Translations under genes and position numbers: made by a program
Assembly (NCBI GenBank): GCA_002946415.1
Contig: NJPS01000013.1
Span: forward strand, 1,736,001 to 1,800,000
Length of the DNA stretch: 64,000 bases
Source of the DNA: Rutstroemia sp. NJR-2017a BVV2
Taxonomy: Eukaryota; Ascomycota; Leotiomycetes; Helotiales; Rutstroemiaceae
Reading direction: 5' to 3'
In this document: piece after piece, positions 35,254 through 48,134 of the stretch
How the letters are laid out: every line of letters begins with the position of its first letter
Numbering within the stretch: position 1 is the first letter of the stretch
Notes under the pieces: generated by a model
Databases searched by the model: none
What the model saw: the letters and a program-made list of their open reading frames with translations, nothing else
What the model was told of the DNA's origin: nothing

Positions 35254-37932
35254 ATGCCGAACAACAACAGACCAGCTTTCATCGACCTTCGGTCACACTC
35301 CCATGGACAACTGAGCAATGTTAGCAGCGCACTTCCATCCCCTCGAGCATTGCCCTCACCCAGGCTACATCTCGTTGGGGAAATTCCTCCAGAACTTTCG
35401 CCCTTGGATGCGTTTGCTGCGCAAAGTCGACTTCTAGCAAAGCAGTTGACCGAGAGTGCACAAGGAGGAAGGCGCATGAGCAGACTGCCACCGCTTGCAA
35501 TTGCAAATTCCCTGGGCCAGAATAGACCTGGTCTCTTCCGATCAGCCTCTACCGAACGGACTGACATCTCGCCTGCCTCTCCTGCTGGAGAAACTCGGGG
35601 ACAGAAAACCGAGGTTGAGGCGCCTGTATTTAGACCAGTTTCAGTATATCCTCAACTTGGGGAGATGCCCACTGAGCCTGTGTCCAAGTTCGAACCTATC
35701 AACGAAAATATCACCGAGGGCGCCAGTGAGGATGAAGGGGACGAGGAAGATTCTAGGGGCAGGAGACCTGCTAGTCGCTCAGAACAGCAAGGTTTCTTTG
35801 GGGCGAGGAGAGAGCTCTCGCCAGCATCCATAGAACATGGTCGCCGATCACCACAAGGCGAGCCTCAAGGCACCCCTGCCCAATCTCCTATAGATGCGCC
35901 ATACCGTGGACGAGCGCCACTGCCAGCAAGATCGCCATCTTATGAGCAACATCGAGAGGGCGCACCCCGGCCAAGACAGCACCCTGCTGCACTACAGTCT
36001 GGGCGTCCAGATCCGCGACCAGCGCGGTCTCCTTCTGCCCCTCATCAAGGTCGATCACCTGGAATTGATCGCTCAACCTCTAACCCTCAGCACTCACGAC
36101 CAGAACGCTCGCCATCTGTGCCGCATGAAGGACGTTCGCCTCGACCAGAACGCTCACCTTCCGCCCCACATCAGGGGCGAATCTCTCCCCGACCAATCGA
36201 TTCCCCTTCTGGCTCACCATATCAAGGCTCACGCTCGCCTAGACCAGGTAGATCACCTTCTGATGCCCCATCTCGTCCAAGCACAGAATCACTGCGCCAA
36301 CGTGCTCTGAAAGCACCCGATGGATCCTTAGCTGTAGGTGGATTTGGTCCTCGAGCTCTGGCGCCCCCTCGCTCACCCTTTGGGCCGCGTGCTCCAAGTC
36401 CAAGGTCAATGTCTGTAGAAAGCTCTGATGATGAATTTTCAATGGGCCAGAATTCGCCTCAGCGCAAGCTATCTTCAACCAGTGCTTATTCGACGTCACC
36501 CATTTCTCCTTCATTGACTCCTGCGATTGCTCGATCACCATCAGTAAGCTCCGAAATTTCCGTTGGTGGCACGCGTCTACCACGACCTGCCTTCAATTTC
36601 TCCCGTCCTATAAGTAGGTCAAGTAATCATCCTTCTGAGACACCTAAAACGTCACCCTCACGACAGGCATCTTCAGATAGTCAACCATCGTTCATTCTCA
36701 CGGATGATACTGCCCACACCCCTGTTAGTATGCACGGAGACGGCTTCCCTGATAACAATTTTGCCGAAGGTGCTGTTCCTTCCTATGTATACTCAAAGTT
36801 CTCTCTGCCTAGAGGCAAGATGCTGCAACGTAACTCAGCAATCTTCCAGGAAAACCATCCGCAAGCCCAATTTGTATGGGAGCAACCTGTCTCATTCAGT
36901 AATGCTCAAGCAGTCGAGGGTGGACCTCCACCATCACCCCCATCTCGGCCATCGACTTCATCTAGACCAGAGCTCACTCATACTCGTCCTTCTCTTGAGC
37001 ATGGTCCGTTGACTCCTGGACCGACTCCCTCAGAGCGAGGGCGAAGTCTGACAGACCCTACTCTAGCATCACCATTCGATGCACCTCCCTCCTTGCACAG
37101 GGATGGAGCACCGAAGGATCGCGCACCGTCAGCAGCCTCATCTAATGCCACTATTAAACCTAAATCTCAACACTCATTGGCCCCCTCTGCGGAACTGTCT
37201 GGAGAAGAACATGTTTCTAAAGCCATTGAATACCATGAAGCAGGGGCTCTTACCAAGTCTACTTATCATCTACGTCTCGCTGCCCGAACAAATCATCCCA
37301 CAGGTATGCTTTTGTATGCCCTTGCTTGCCGTCATGGTTGGGGAATGCGACCAAACCAGAAGGAAGGTGTGGCTTGGCTGAGAAAGGCAGCCGATTCTGC
37401 TAGTCTAGAAGTAGCGGATGACGAGGACTTAGTAAAGGATGGCAAGACGGTGGATATTGTGGAAAGGAAGACCAGGAAAGCACAGTTTGCCTTGAGCATT
37501 TACGAGCTTGGGGTCAGCCACATGAACGGTTGGGGTATTGAGCAAGATAAAGTCCTTGCTTTGAGATGCTTTGAAATCGCTGGATGTAAGTTACACATTA
37601 TCACGAAAGGCTTGGACACTAGCTAATATATGACAGCTTGGGGAGATGGCGATGCTCTGGCCGAGGCTGGCTTCTGCTATGCTCAAGGTGTAGGCTGCAA
37701 GAAGGACCTGAAGAAGAGCGCGAAATTCTATCGTATGGCTGAGGCGAAGGGTATTAGTATGATCGGCAACAGCTGGTAAGTTCTCGACTTTTGGAATCAC
37801 GGGGTGCATCTAACATTTGATAGGATCTATAAATCTAAGTACGATGATGACGAAGAAGAAAAACATGGAGATTCTCCTGGTAGAAAGGGTGGTAATAAAC
37901 ACAAGAGGCATATCTTTGGTCGTGCGAAATAG
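35254..37932 (+). CDS. Nif1/DSF2-like Sel1-repeat protein
   Basis: Exons 35254-37585, 37637-37775 and 37824-37932 join in phase (introns 51 and 48 nt) to 859 residues. The first 600 residues are Ser/Pro/Arg-rich and disordered, with a tandem motif around SPSAPHQGRSPRPERSPS between about residues 240 and 340. The C-terminal third holds Sel1-type helical repeats (HPTGMLLYALACRHGWGM, ALSIYELGVSHMNGWGIEQD, DALAEAGFCYAQGVG). It ends with a very acidic then basic tail (DDDEEEKHG, NKHKRHIFGRAK). This arrangement is that of the fungal Nif1 (S. pombe mitotic regulator acting on Nim1) and yeast DSF2 family. Sel1 repeats serve as protein-binding scaffolds. The link to cell-cycle control is by family resemblance only. 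Confidence 0.85.
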
Positions 37933-38438
37933 GGAGCTTTATATGGTGGATCTTTCCTTGAGTCATATTAATGATCTTGGTCGGCGTTTACAAGGAAAGG
38001 GGTGGCGTTCCCTACCAGCATTTGAATGATGATTGGGGAGGGCGGTGGATTTAAATGGTCACACTTGAGCTTTTTTGTTAGCGGTTGTGTGGTTCTATTT
38101 GAAGTGTTTCCTTTTCTATACCTGGTTCATACGTGAGATTTTGTTTTCTTTGTTTGTTCTTTTTTTGTGGGGGAGGGCTGTTCATATCAAACTTTCTTCT
38201 GCATAAGGTCTTTTGTAGGGTAGGGCATGGTTGGGGAGGAATCACAAAATTAAAACTTTTATATTGGGGCGTTTTTTATAGGTATTCTTTCGTTGTTTGA
38301 TTAAGATACGGGAAGTCTGAGTAGTTTGATTGGTTATTGGACATATTTTCTTTTGTGTGTAACAAACTCTTACCGTGACTTGTGAGCAGAGACTACATAA
38401 AAGATGTAGCAGTGTATGACAACTGAGATATCTAGTAT
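37933..38438. other. Convergent 3' spacer
   Basis: Shared 3' flank of the Nif1/DSF2-like and CENP-K-like genes, T-rich. No gene seen. Confidence 0.6.
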
Positions 38439-39570
38439 TTATTCAATATCCTTCTCGAAATCTACCAACCTTAAGCGTCGTGCATCCTTGAAATGGAACT
38501 GCGCGACCTTGCTCCGCACTAAGAACCTCACAGCGGAAGTCTCTCTCTCAATCTCGATGAAGCCGTCCGTTCCGGTTTCATCCTTCTCCAGTAGAGCATT
38601 CAACAATTGCTCGGCTAAATCACGCATCTCGGCTGCTGCTGCGGTTCGCTCGTCCCACTCTCCTCCCTTATCTCTATCTCTTCCTCGCTCCCCATCTTCG
38701 GCGGCATTGACACGCGGGTTAACACCCCATATCTTATCAATCCGCATCTGTCTCATATCCCCATCCAGCCCCTCCTTCTCCTTCCCCTCGCGCGTCCTCT
38801 TCGGCTTCCCCTGCGCGCTAAATCCCACTGCTAGCACAGCAGGCGTCACGTCCATCATCTCGCCGACAATCGGCCCGCCTAGCTCCTCCGCCGCAAGCAT
38901 GAGTGATAGATACTCGTCAATAAATTCGTTGAATGTGCGGACGAGCTTGCTGGTTGAGGCATCGTAGTTGCGCTTTCCTTGCTTGAAGGCGGCTCGCAGG
39001 TCAGACGCTACTTGGGAGGGGGTCTTTTGGGTTTTTTGATGGATCTCCTGCTGGAGGGAGAGGATGCGGCTTTCCAGGCCGGAGGAGATGGCTTGTGCGG
39101 AGTGGAGCTGCGATTGGGCCGTGGAGAGGTGGGTGAGTGTGGTGTTGAGGGTTTGGGTGAGGGTGGGGATGTGGGAATGGGTTTCTTGGAGGGTGCTGAG
39201 GATGGTGCGGTAGGCGAGGAGGGCGGGGAGGGGTGAGTTGGCGGGAGGGAGGTGTGGTGGGGCGGAGAGGATGGATTGGTAAGCTTCCTTGTGGGCGAGA
39301 ATTTGGGAGAGCTTGGTCCGCGGGTCTTGTGAAGGAAGAAGACTGGAGTCAGGTGGTGTTGGGGCGTTTGCTCGGAGCTGGGCGAGTTTGTTAGTTCGAT
39401 TTGATATGCAGGGTGGTGAAATATTAAGGGGTGTGAAACAAATTGCGCACTTCTTGGAGCACGAGCTCTTGCTCTTTGACTCGGTCCTGGAGATCCTTGA
39501 GGGTTCGGTCTAGACGTGCTGTGTAGGTCGAGGAAGACACGCGTGATTCTTCTTCTTGGTCAATATCCAT
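38439..39570 (-). CDS. Probable kinetochore protein, CENP-K/Sim4-like
   Basis: Exons 39570-39451 and 39377-38439 join in phase 0 over a 73-nt intron (donor GTGCGC is weak, acceptor CCCAG with a CTAAC branch motif) to 352 residues. The N-terminus is a coiled coil (ARLDRTLKDLQDRVKEQELV), and another helical stretch (LSTAQSQLHSAQAISSGLES) lies near the middle. The C-terminal half carries LVRTFNEFIDEYLSLMLAAE, an EELGGPIVGEM motif and the ending RFLVRSKVAQFHFKDARRLR. I associate this architecture with the fungal CENP-K proteins of the inner-kinetochore CCAN/Sim4 complex, which bridge centromeric chromatin and outer kinetochore. The assignment rests on remembered family shape. Another coiled-coil kinetochore subunit is possible. 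Confidence 0.6.
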
Positions 39571-40887
39571 TTGCGTGTTTCCGAGGTCATAACCGAGTTT
39601 GATGACAACCTGCCTTCCAAAGATAGCTGTGGGTCTCTACTTTTAGAATTCAAGATGATGGATTCGAACTGATATTGAGAAGTAGATAGCGTGTTTCGTA
39701 CTTGGAACGAAAACACGTGCAGGTCATGGCGCACGGATAGATCCCTTGTCTGAGGCAGCTCAGGGAGGAACAGTTATTCTTCATACCTTAGCCGTAAGGC
39801 CACAAACTTACATAACTTTCCGTCGAACTCCATCCTTTTATGCAAATCCGGAGCAAAGCTCAAGCATAACTTGAGCATTTTCTACGCTAAGGCCCAGAAA
39901 TCTGAAGCTAGAGCTCTTCGCATTGTAGATCTTTCCAGTATCGCGTACAGTCGCCTACATCACACCTCTACTTCGTTAACTTCAACAGCTCATCCACATC
40001 TGCTTGTGATGTTTTGACCTCTTTCTTATTCTCCCCTTTTCATTACAATCCATTCCCCCATCTACAGCTTCTGTCTACTATTCCACCTACTTTGGAAGGA
40101 CGACTAGCTCCAATCCATCAATTGATGTGAAGCCATCTTTCCATCTACCGCTAAAATTGATTCGGGAAATAGAGATCTACGCGATTTTTTGAGACCTCGA
40201 TTTTTTACTCAGCATCTATTGCGTCTCGATTCGTCGTCGCTTTTTTGCACATACGTCCCATTCTATTGTTGAAGCGGATCAGCAAGCACCAATAGACTGG
40301 CACCGGCAGCAATCAAGCATCATACTTTTGAGACCTCGATACAAGCTAGGGGGGACAGGAAAGAAAAGGATAAAAAAGGAGATTTAAGAGACAACGATAA
40401 ATCCAGATCGTTGGTGGAACCCAAAGGTTTGAGGATTGGTCCCTAATACTGCTTTTTTATCCAGAGGATCTCTCAGCTCATCAACCATTTCACCTCTATC
40501 CTACACCTTTTTCTGTCACAGAAAAGATAAACTCATCGCCCTCCCTCAACTTCCAAAATCCCTTTACAGAGTCTGCAGATCCTTTCACGAGATATCTAAA
40601 AAAAAGAGAAGTCTTGTTGAATCACCGCACATATCCAACCTACCTACTTCCTCCCCTTCGACCACCTTCTCTTGTCCGCAATTCCCGTCAAGCACACACG
40701 CTCTCCATTCCCTCCGACCCCAACACCAGCACGTTTTCCTTCGAAGACTCTTCCTGGTGTACATAAGACGAATCAATCCAATCAAAAACAGTCGTTTGAC
40801 TTTCCAAAAAGTTTCCGATCACTGTTCAACTGAAAAGTGACACAAAGAGAAGAAAAAAGATAAGATTAACCAAAATAGCAAACAAAA
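39571..40887. promoter_or_regulatory. Divergent promoter and long 5' leader of the KH-domain gene
   Basis: 1.3 kb between divergent genes. The 450 bases before the KH gene ATG (40888) are strongly C/T-rich, end in an A-rich stretch next to the start codon (AAACAAAAATG context) and hold an upstream open frame at 40436-40840 without recognisable domains. A long leader is likely. Confidence 0.5.
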
Positions 40888-42488
40888 ATGTCTGCCTCGC
40901 CCACAACAGCCCCTACACAATCGACAAAACGTCCCCTCGAAGATCCGTCTTCACCTTCAGCTCCAAGCGATCAGCCCGACGCCAAACGACCAGCTTTAGA
41001 CAAGATTGTGAAAGGGGAGGAGGAGAAGCAGGAAGAGGAACAAGAACCCACTGCTAGTGCCGAGGCCGAAGCTCTGGCGCCAACCTCGAATGGAGATGCC
41101 AAAGCCGAAGACACAAATGGGACAAAGCCGGAAGTAAAGGATGCACAAGGTGATACTGTAGTTACCGATGCCCCCACAACTAAGGATGGAGCACAACCAA
41201 TCGAGAGTACTGTCACAACTGGGAGAACCCAGAACTCGAGCTCAGCTGCTTCAGCTTCTGGCTCCGCGTTACCTCATGACGAAAGTGGATGGATCCATAT
41301 CCGAGCTGTCATCACTAGCTCGGAAGCTGCAACGGTCATTGGAAAGGGCGGAGAGAATGTTTCCATGATTAGGAAACTTTCTGGTGCGAAGTGCACCGTT
41401 AGTGATTACCAGAAAGGTGCGGTGGAGAGAATTTTGACGGTGTCGGGTGTCGTTGATGCCGTAGCAAAGGTATGTTTCTCATTTTGACATTTAATGATGT
41501 ACAACTAATACTTCCTAGGCCTTTGGTCTGATCATTCGTACCTTGAACAACGAACCGTTAGAAGCTTCATCGGACCCCAACTCAAAGACTTACCCTCTGC
41601 GATTACTCATTCCACATATTTTGATTGGTTCGATCATTGGCAAGGGTGGCGTAAGGATTCGAGAAATCCAAGAAGCTTCAGGAGCTCGCTTGAATGCTTC
41701 CGACTCTTACCTTCCCCTGTCAACCGAACGATCTCTTGTTGTGCTTGGTGTCGCGGATGCCGTGCACATTGCTACATACTATGTTGGTAGCACATTATTC
41801 GAGCAATTGACTGAGAGATTCGGCGGTCCAGCTGCGTCTGCTTATGCGTCGAGAACCGGTGGGCCTGCAGGGGTTGTACCAGGTGGCATGCAAGTTGTGC
41901 CATATGTTCCCCAGGCAGCGGGTGGCAGTTACGGTCATCCCGATCACAATCGTCGTAATGACCGTGGTCGTCACAATACTCCAGGGCAAACGTACGGCCA
42001 GCCATACGCCGCAGGCCCAACAGCTCAGCAAACGCCCGCTGCTGCAATGCACTATGGTGGTTCTCCGGCTGTGGCTGGATATGGAGGTGTTGGCCCACAA
42101 CAGCCGCAACAAGCTGGCCATGCCGTTCCTCAACCCCATGCTGGTTCTGCAGCACAGCCGATGCAAGGCGTTGTTCCTGGTCAACCATTGACTCAGCAGA
42201 TTTACATTCCGAACGACATGGTTGGTGCTATTATCGGGAAGGGCGGTGCAAAGATCAATGAGATCAGACAGCTCAGTAATAGTGTCATCAAGATCAACGA
42301 GCCGCAGGACAACTCGAACGAGAGATTGGTTACAATTACGGGAACTGCTGAGTGTAATCAGATGGCATTGTAAGTTTATGTTCATTGTCTTAATGTAACG
42401 CTGTTAAGTATAAGATGCTAACACTTTCTGCTCCAGATACATGCTCTACTCGAGACTCGAAAGTGAACGCCATAGGGCATCAAATTGA
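40888..42488 (+). CDS. Triple KH-domain RNA-binding protein (PBP2/Rnc1 type)
   Basis: Exons 40888-41469, 41519-42369 and 42437-42488 join in phase (introns 49 and 67 nt) to 494 residues. Residues 1-130 are acidic and disordered. Three KH domains each show the GxxG loop: VIGKGGENVSMIRKLSGAKC near 150, IIGKGGVRIREIQEASGARL near 235, and IIGKGGAKINEIRQLSNSVI near 430. A Gln/Gly/Pro/Ala-rich linker joins KH2 and KH3. This is the layout of yeast Pbp2/Hek2 and fission yeast Rnc1, poly(C)-binding-type proteins that bind single-stranded RNA and act in mRNA stability or localisation. The last 17-codon exon completes the final helix (YMLYSRLESERHRA). Confidence 0.92.
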
Positions 42489-43156
42489 ACATGATCAACC
42501 ATCAGAGGGAGCGGGGGTGAACCGAATGATTTGTATGCAAATAGGCGGTGCAGAAAAGACACATCTTATATTATAGTAGCGGTGGTGGTGGTGATTGAAC
42601 TGGTTGGTTGTATGGGTGGTCTTTTGGCGGGCGTACGATTCCGCGAGGTTACAAATGAAATTAAATGTGAACCTCGAGATCTAAAAAGTTAAATGATGAT
42701 AACAACAATTCTACCTATATTTTCTTTGAACATGTATTGGGTCGACGTGACAATGTGTGTGTACTTTGTATGGTTGGACGGGGCCAGGTAGTTTATGTGT
42801 AGAATGTGGCTTGGCGGCTTCACTGTAGCTCCATTGTATGAAGGGATAATATAAGGTAAATGATTATCGTGAAACCCTCTGAGTTGTCTCACGTATTAGC
42901 GGGTATTTCCCCGGATGATGGCATCATGTATGGTCTTGAATGACTTCCGACTGGGTTCACGATTGCTGGTGTGGGTGGGGTAATTCGGTTTGAAAAAGGA
43001 AGGGAAATACTTATCATCCCCGCCGTCACTCACCGCAGTTCAAGCTTCTCCCAAGATCCTTTTCTGCCTCCCAAAGTAAAGTATAGTCATATCTCAAATT
43101 TCGAACTTACCGAGGTTGCTTGCTTATTACCACAGGCCAAGTATCATCCCACGCAA
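42489..43156. other. Spacer between KH and alpha-beta-barrel genes
   Basis: 3' flank of the KH gene and upstream DNA of the next gene. No gene or clear repeat. Confidence 0.6.
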
Positions 43157-44264
43157 ATGGCGACTGAAAATGGACCTGTCACGGAAATCTGCCGTATTAC
43201 TCTGAGGCCCAATGTTGATATCTCAGAGGAGAGTAAAGATTTCAAGATTTGTGAGTCAAGCTAGCTGTCGTTCGATCCCTCTTGACAGGTAGCCAGTGGG
43301 GCAGGTGGACGAGAGGGCGTATTGAGCCGCTTCTGACTTGGATGGAACGTGTAGGGCGAGAAGCACTGGATACAGTGGCTAGCCAAGATGGCTTTGTGAA
43401 GTCGTATTATGGGACACAGTTTGAGGCGAAGAATGAGGTTGTTTGGTGTATTGGTTTGTTTGAGTTCCTTTGCTTCTGTTCCTGTCGGCTATGGCCAATC
43501 GAAAGAGTTATTTCATCGAAGACTCTGTTGATGCATCCGAAAAGACGCGAGTCGAGTATCCAATCAATACTTTGATATAACTCCTACTTCATCTCTCTTC
43601 CTCTTCTGTCCCTCTCCGTTCGACTAATCTCCATCCCTAGACTGGACATCCATCTCCGCCCACCGCGCCTTCGAGGCGTCCTCCGCTTACCAATCATTCA
43701 AAGAAAAACTCGGCGTAATAATGGAAGATGTGATTTTCTTCCACATCAACCAGATCTCCAAACCACTTCTTAGTCCCGCGGTCATGGAGATAGCGACGTT
43801 TTATGGCACTGGTGGGGTGTTTATACACGGGTTAGAGGAATTTAAGAAAGCGATTGAGAACTTGAAGGAGGTTCCAAGAGGGTATTTGAGTTGGATGGAT
43901 TGGGGAAGCAGTTTTGAGATGATTAGGAGGGGTGGGGATGGGGAGAAGGGGGAGGGGGAGAAAGGGAGGGTGGTGGTGTTGATGTTGGCGTGGAGGAGTA
44001 TGGAGGACCATATGGTGAGCAGAATTTCCATGTCGAAGTTGGTAATGTGCTTGGGCAAAAGTTTGTGTGCTAATGATGAGCTGTTTTGTGACATATAGGC
44101 TTTCAGGGACACGGAAGATTTCAAGAGTGTTATTGGGCATTTGAGGAAAGGAACTACTGGAGCAGAAATGGTGAGTTTTCTCAGAATGAAACCGGGTCCA
44201 GTCTTTTAAGTGGTAATGGACTGACAAGCCCTTGAAGTGTCATGTATCTTTTAAAGATGCGTAA
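43157..44264 (+). CDS. Hypothetical protein with two dimeric alpha-beta-barrel (ABM-like) halves
   Basis: Five exons (43157-43250, 43289-43453, 43641-44014, 44099-44170, 44238-44264) join in phase to 243 residues. Each half has the beta-alpha-beta pattern of ferredoxin-like dimeric alpha-beta-barrel proteins: TEICRITLRPNVDI then VVWCIDWTSISAHRAFEASS in the first, GRVVVLMLAWRSMEDHMAFR and TEDFKSVIGHL in the second. A charged Gly/Glu-rich loop interrupts the second half near residue 190. Members of the superfamily include monooxygenases, decarboxylating enzymes and stress proteins, so no reaction can be given. The first intron is only 38 nt, short even for a fungus, while the second is 187 nt. 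The last exon encodes eight residues plus stop. Confidence 0.75.
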
Positions 44265-45041
44265 CATGAAGCGATGCTGAAGATAGAAGTATGGCGCACT
44301 TAAAACTCTCGGAATGAGAGTAGAGAGTAGGCTTGGGCTTCAAGACTTTTTGATTGCTGCTAGTATATTGCATACCTAAGGACTTGTCTACATCACTGCC
44401 TTAGAAAGGAATATGGCCAGATATAGCCTGTAGCTTACCCCCGATCTTGACCCTTTTAAATGGCTAAGCACGTCGAGAGATCAGAGTAATGTGATATTGT
44501 TGACACGTGATTAGCCTGACATCACAGCATAGGAAAGCTAGAGGAACTTTCTTAGTGGCAAGAGCATCGATCGAGATCTTCCCTCGTGAAGAAGCGACCG
44601 CCTTGCGCGCCGTCGAGGCCACAACCAAGCGGAAGCCGCGTGCTTGCGGCGGAGCAGAACTAAGGTTCATAAGAAAGCCACTCCCGCAAACTGTCCCATC
44701 GGGCTAACTTGTTACATAGCGCTTAGTTCCGACTTAGGTTACTTCGTGAAACACCGAACATGTCTGGATCGAGACTGTAGAGTAAAGCCGTGAGATCCAG
44801 AAAGTCAATCTGCCTGCTCATAGCTCCTTCTTTCTGGTTTCGAAGATTCCCTGTCGACCTTTCGAATGTGTTTCTAGTCATGACCAGACAATCCTCCATG
44901 CCGTCCCCTTTTGAACCTGACGAAGGGGGTTGAAGTTTGAAGAAATTCAGCAGCATAACATATCTCTCCATTCTCCTTCTCTACAGCTAATCTACGTGAC
45001 ATCAGACGGGATTCAAGGAAGTTTCAGCGATAGGTATCTGC
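44265..45041. other. Spacer before the GH47 gene
   Basis: Upstream region of the mannosidase gene. No recognisable gene. A GC-richer patch at about 44570-44660 has an open frame on each strand but no family resemblance. Confidence 0.55.
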
Positions 45042-46767
45042 ATGATGCGCCACGACTGCAAACAATTCTACCCACATCCATTGGGAACCGTACCATATAG
45101 AGCGCGGCTTCGCTACATCCTTCTGGCCATTGTGACTTCGTTCCTGTTCTTTCTCATAACATCAAACAATGATCTCAAGAAGAAAGCCCAATCCGGGCTG
45201 TATTTTCCTACACCTTCCGAAAACCTACCTCCCCATATCGGTCGTTACAAGATACAGGCATCATTTCCAAGCGAGTCAAAAGATGCGAGAGCAATACGTC
45301 TGCAGAGACAGAATCGAGTGAGGAAGGAGTTTATACATGCTTGGAATGGATACAAGAAACATGCGTGGCTACATGATGAGGTGATGCCATTGTCAGGAGG
45401 ATGGAAGGATACTTTTGTTGGTTGGGCAGCCACACTGGTAGATTCACTTGATACACTTTATATCATGGGGTTGAGGAAGGAGTTCGAGGATACGCTCCAA
45501 ACTCTGAGACAAATCGATTTCTCTAGACCAAACGCAGAGCGTGTTCCAGTCTTTGAGACCAACATTCGCTATTTAGGGGGGTTGCTGGGTGCATGGGATA
45601 TTAGCGAACATCGGTATCCGATTCTAATTGAAAAGGCAAAGCAATTAGGTGATTTACTCTACAAGGCCTTTGATACTGAAAGTGGTATTCCCACCACATA
45701 CTATTGGTGGAATAAACCGAGAGAAGGGAGGATTCCTGGAGAAAATGGAGTCCTAGTCGCTCAAATTGCAAGTTTGAGCCTTGAGTTCATTCGCTTGAGC
45801 CGGATCACTGGAGATTCGAAATACTCTGATGCAATCCAGAAAATCACAGACCAGCTTCAACGCACTCAAAACGTCACGTCGCTTCCTGGAATGTGGCCGG
45901 CAAAAGCAAACTGCATGGGATCAAGCTTGGCATTCACGAGCAGCTCTTACACGCTTGGAGCATTTGCTGGTAAGATCCTACTATCCGGTTCTAATTGTAT
46001 ACTAAATTTGCGTGGCGCTAGATTCTACTTTCGAGTATCTACCCAAAACTCATTTGTTACTTCCTGCGTCGAAGTCTTCTCAGCAATATCTGGACATGTA
46101 TCGTGATGCTCTGGCATCTTTCAGCAAAAATCTCTTCTTTAGACCAAATTTACCAGGAAATCCAAAGATTCTGTTCTCGGGCTCTGCTGAAGCTCCCTCT
46201 GGCTCGCCTTATCTTGATACTCAGGTACAACATTTAGCTTGCTTTGTTGGAGGCATGGTGGGTCTTGGGTCTAGATTAAGCAAGTCTTCGCAAGAGTTTG
46301 ATCTCGCTATTCAATTAACCAATGGATGTGTTTGGGCATATGAGAATACCCCAGCAGGAATCATGCCTGAGATTTTTCACGTCGATCGATGCGCAGACCC
46401 ATCATCGTGTCAATTCACTGGGGAGGGCAGCGGCTTCACTCGTATCGACGATCCGTCGTATCAACTCCGCCCAGAAGCCATAGAGTCGGTCTTCATAATG
46501 TACCGACTCACAGCGGACGTTTCATGGCAAGAGAAGGGTTGGAAAATGTTCGAGGCTATCGCGAAACATACAAGGACAGATATCGCGAACGCGAGGATCC
46601 AGAATGTGATGAGTGAGAACCCAGAATTGGAGGACTCGATGGAAAGCTTCTGGTTGGCGGAAACACTGAAATACTTTTATCTGCTATACAGTGAGCCGGA
46701 TATGATTAGTCTGGATGAGTATGTGTTGAACACAGAAGCACATCCGTTAAGGCAGGCGAATAATTAG
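45042..46767 (+). CDS. Class I alpha-1,2-mannosidase (GH47), membrane-anchored
   Basis: Exons 45042-45969 and 46022-46767 join in phase (intron 52 nt) to 557 residues. A single N-terminal hydrophobic anchor (LRYILLAIVTSFLFFLITS, about residues 24-42) makes it a type II membrane protein of the ER or Golgi. GH47 blocks are clear: FIHAWNGYKKHAWLHDEVMP, TLVDSLDTLYIMGL, PVFETNIRYLGGLLGAWD, GENGVLVAQIASLSLEF, YQLRPEAIESVFIMYRLT and ESFWLAETLKYFYLLYSEP. The terminal NTEAHPLR holds the Thr that coordinates the catalytic Ca2+. The enzyme trims alpha-1,2-linked mannose from N-glycans in the secretory pathway. Fungal genomes carry several paralogues, and I cannot tell ER Mns1 type from Golgi type with certainty. 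Confidence 0.94.
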
Positions 46768-48134
46768 GGGTTTTCGGTAGAGCTGAAAAGATGTGGCGGT
46801 CATGATGTACATGTGTTGCTGCTGTGTTGCTTCGGGAGCATCCGTGATGTTGTTAGACGACTGTACGGAAGAGCTTCACCTGGGAATATCCTCATTTCCG
46901 CTTGTCCGACTCATTTAAGAATGTACAGAAGGGCTCAAATTACATGTACTACGCCTCTTAAACGGACCGATAAATGGTCTATAAAAGGTCCTTAAGACAT
47001 CGTAGTTAGCCAAGAATAATCATCACTTCTTAAATCTTACAGATGTACAGCAGCCGCAGGTACTACTCTCATAGTTTGGCAGCGGCTAATATATATGTAT
47101 AGGTTACTGCACGGTGTGCAGCAGCCATCCGTTTAAGTGGTGCGGGTGATGGGTATTTACTGAGAAAGTATAGGAAGATGAGAGCAGACTGTACTTTATT
47201 AAGGTGTGTTATTGCGTATCCTCTGTATGATACGAAAATTCGGTTCAAGATACTCGTATGGAGAACCAGTCCCTCGAGCACGTTGATCAGTGCCCTCAAC
47301 CACCCCGCATTCTTAAATAACTCTACGCGTGGCTCGGAACCACGGCTCGAAGTAGTTTTGGGAGCACATGTCTCGATTTGAGTAAATTGTAGGGTAGTTT
47401 AAATCCTGATTCGACCATATATGTACTTATGCCTCACATCATATAATCACTAGTACACTACATCGCTGAGGGGTCTTGTCAGACTTATGTATCGAATTGG
47501 GCCGTTTTTGCTTACTGATCATTATCGTCGTATAAGGACGGTTGTTCCTAATAGGCTGATAATGGGACATGAAGGAATACTGCATATGGAGATGAAGAAT
47601 CGATACCACTGACTAGATCTATGCACAACAGAATCGGGTTTGAACTAAGGATTTGGTTGTAGTACCACATGTTTTCAGAGCGGACAGGGTTCAATAGGTT
47701 CAGATACGTACGGGGTCAGCCAGATAAAGAGAGGGGTAGCGGTATTGAGTCCATTTACAGAGGCGAAGATGAACCTGTCATTGGTTCATAATCAGACACG
47801 CAGCATATTCCCGTCACGGCAGAGAGTTCAAGTGGACTACAAACTGCCGTAACATTGCTTGCAAAGGGCGCCAACTCAACAGGATCACCCGAGAAGGTGT
47901 ATTTCTCGGGTGCCTGTTATCGTTACTGTCATACCTCAAAAGAGGAAAAGGAAAACCCACGACATGTCCGAATATCATACTGTCATATCCATCTTCCTGC
48001 GTATAAATATCTGGATTTCTCCCTCAAGATATCATCACTCTTTCAAACCAAGCGAACACACTGGCATCCATCTCATTGTCTATTTCAATTTACCTTCTAC
48101 CCACAACCAAAACCACACTTCCTTACAATAAGTT
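46768..48134. other. Spacer between the GH47 and Vps62-like genes
   Basis: No gene recognised over 1.37 kb. It contains a 27-bp hairpin-forming inverted repeat at 47886-47912 (listed separately). Confidence 0.55.
47886..47912. promoter_or_regulatory. Perfect inverted repeat with 10-bp arms upstream of the Vps62-like gene
   Basis: Arms CACCCGAGAA and TTCTCGGGTG are perfectly complementary around a 7-base spacer. The centre lies about 235 bp upstream of the ATG at 48135. It could be a dimeric-factor site or an RNA hairpin in the leader; neither is proven. Confidence 0.5.

Noticed and set aside
39655..39700. B-box-like GGATTCGAACT suggesting a tRNA gene
   Set aside because: No matching A box or acceptor-stem pairing at the right distance. 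No tRNA was found elsewhere by eye.
40436..40840. 134-codon open frame before the KH gene as a separate gene
   Set aside because: It lies in a C/T-rich leader-like stretch and shows Ser/Pro/Leu bias without domain or conserved pattern.
44464..44707. GC-rich patch with open frames on both strands
   Set aside because: Openness on both strands reflects composition; no recognisable product.
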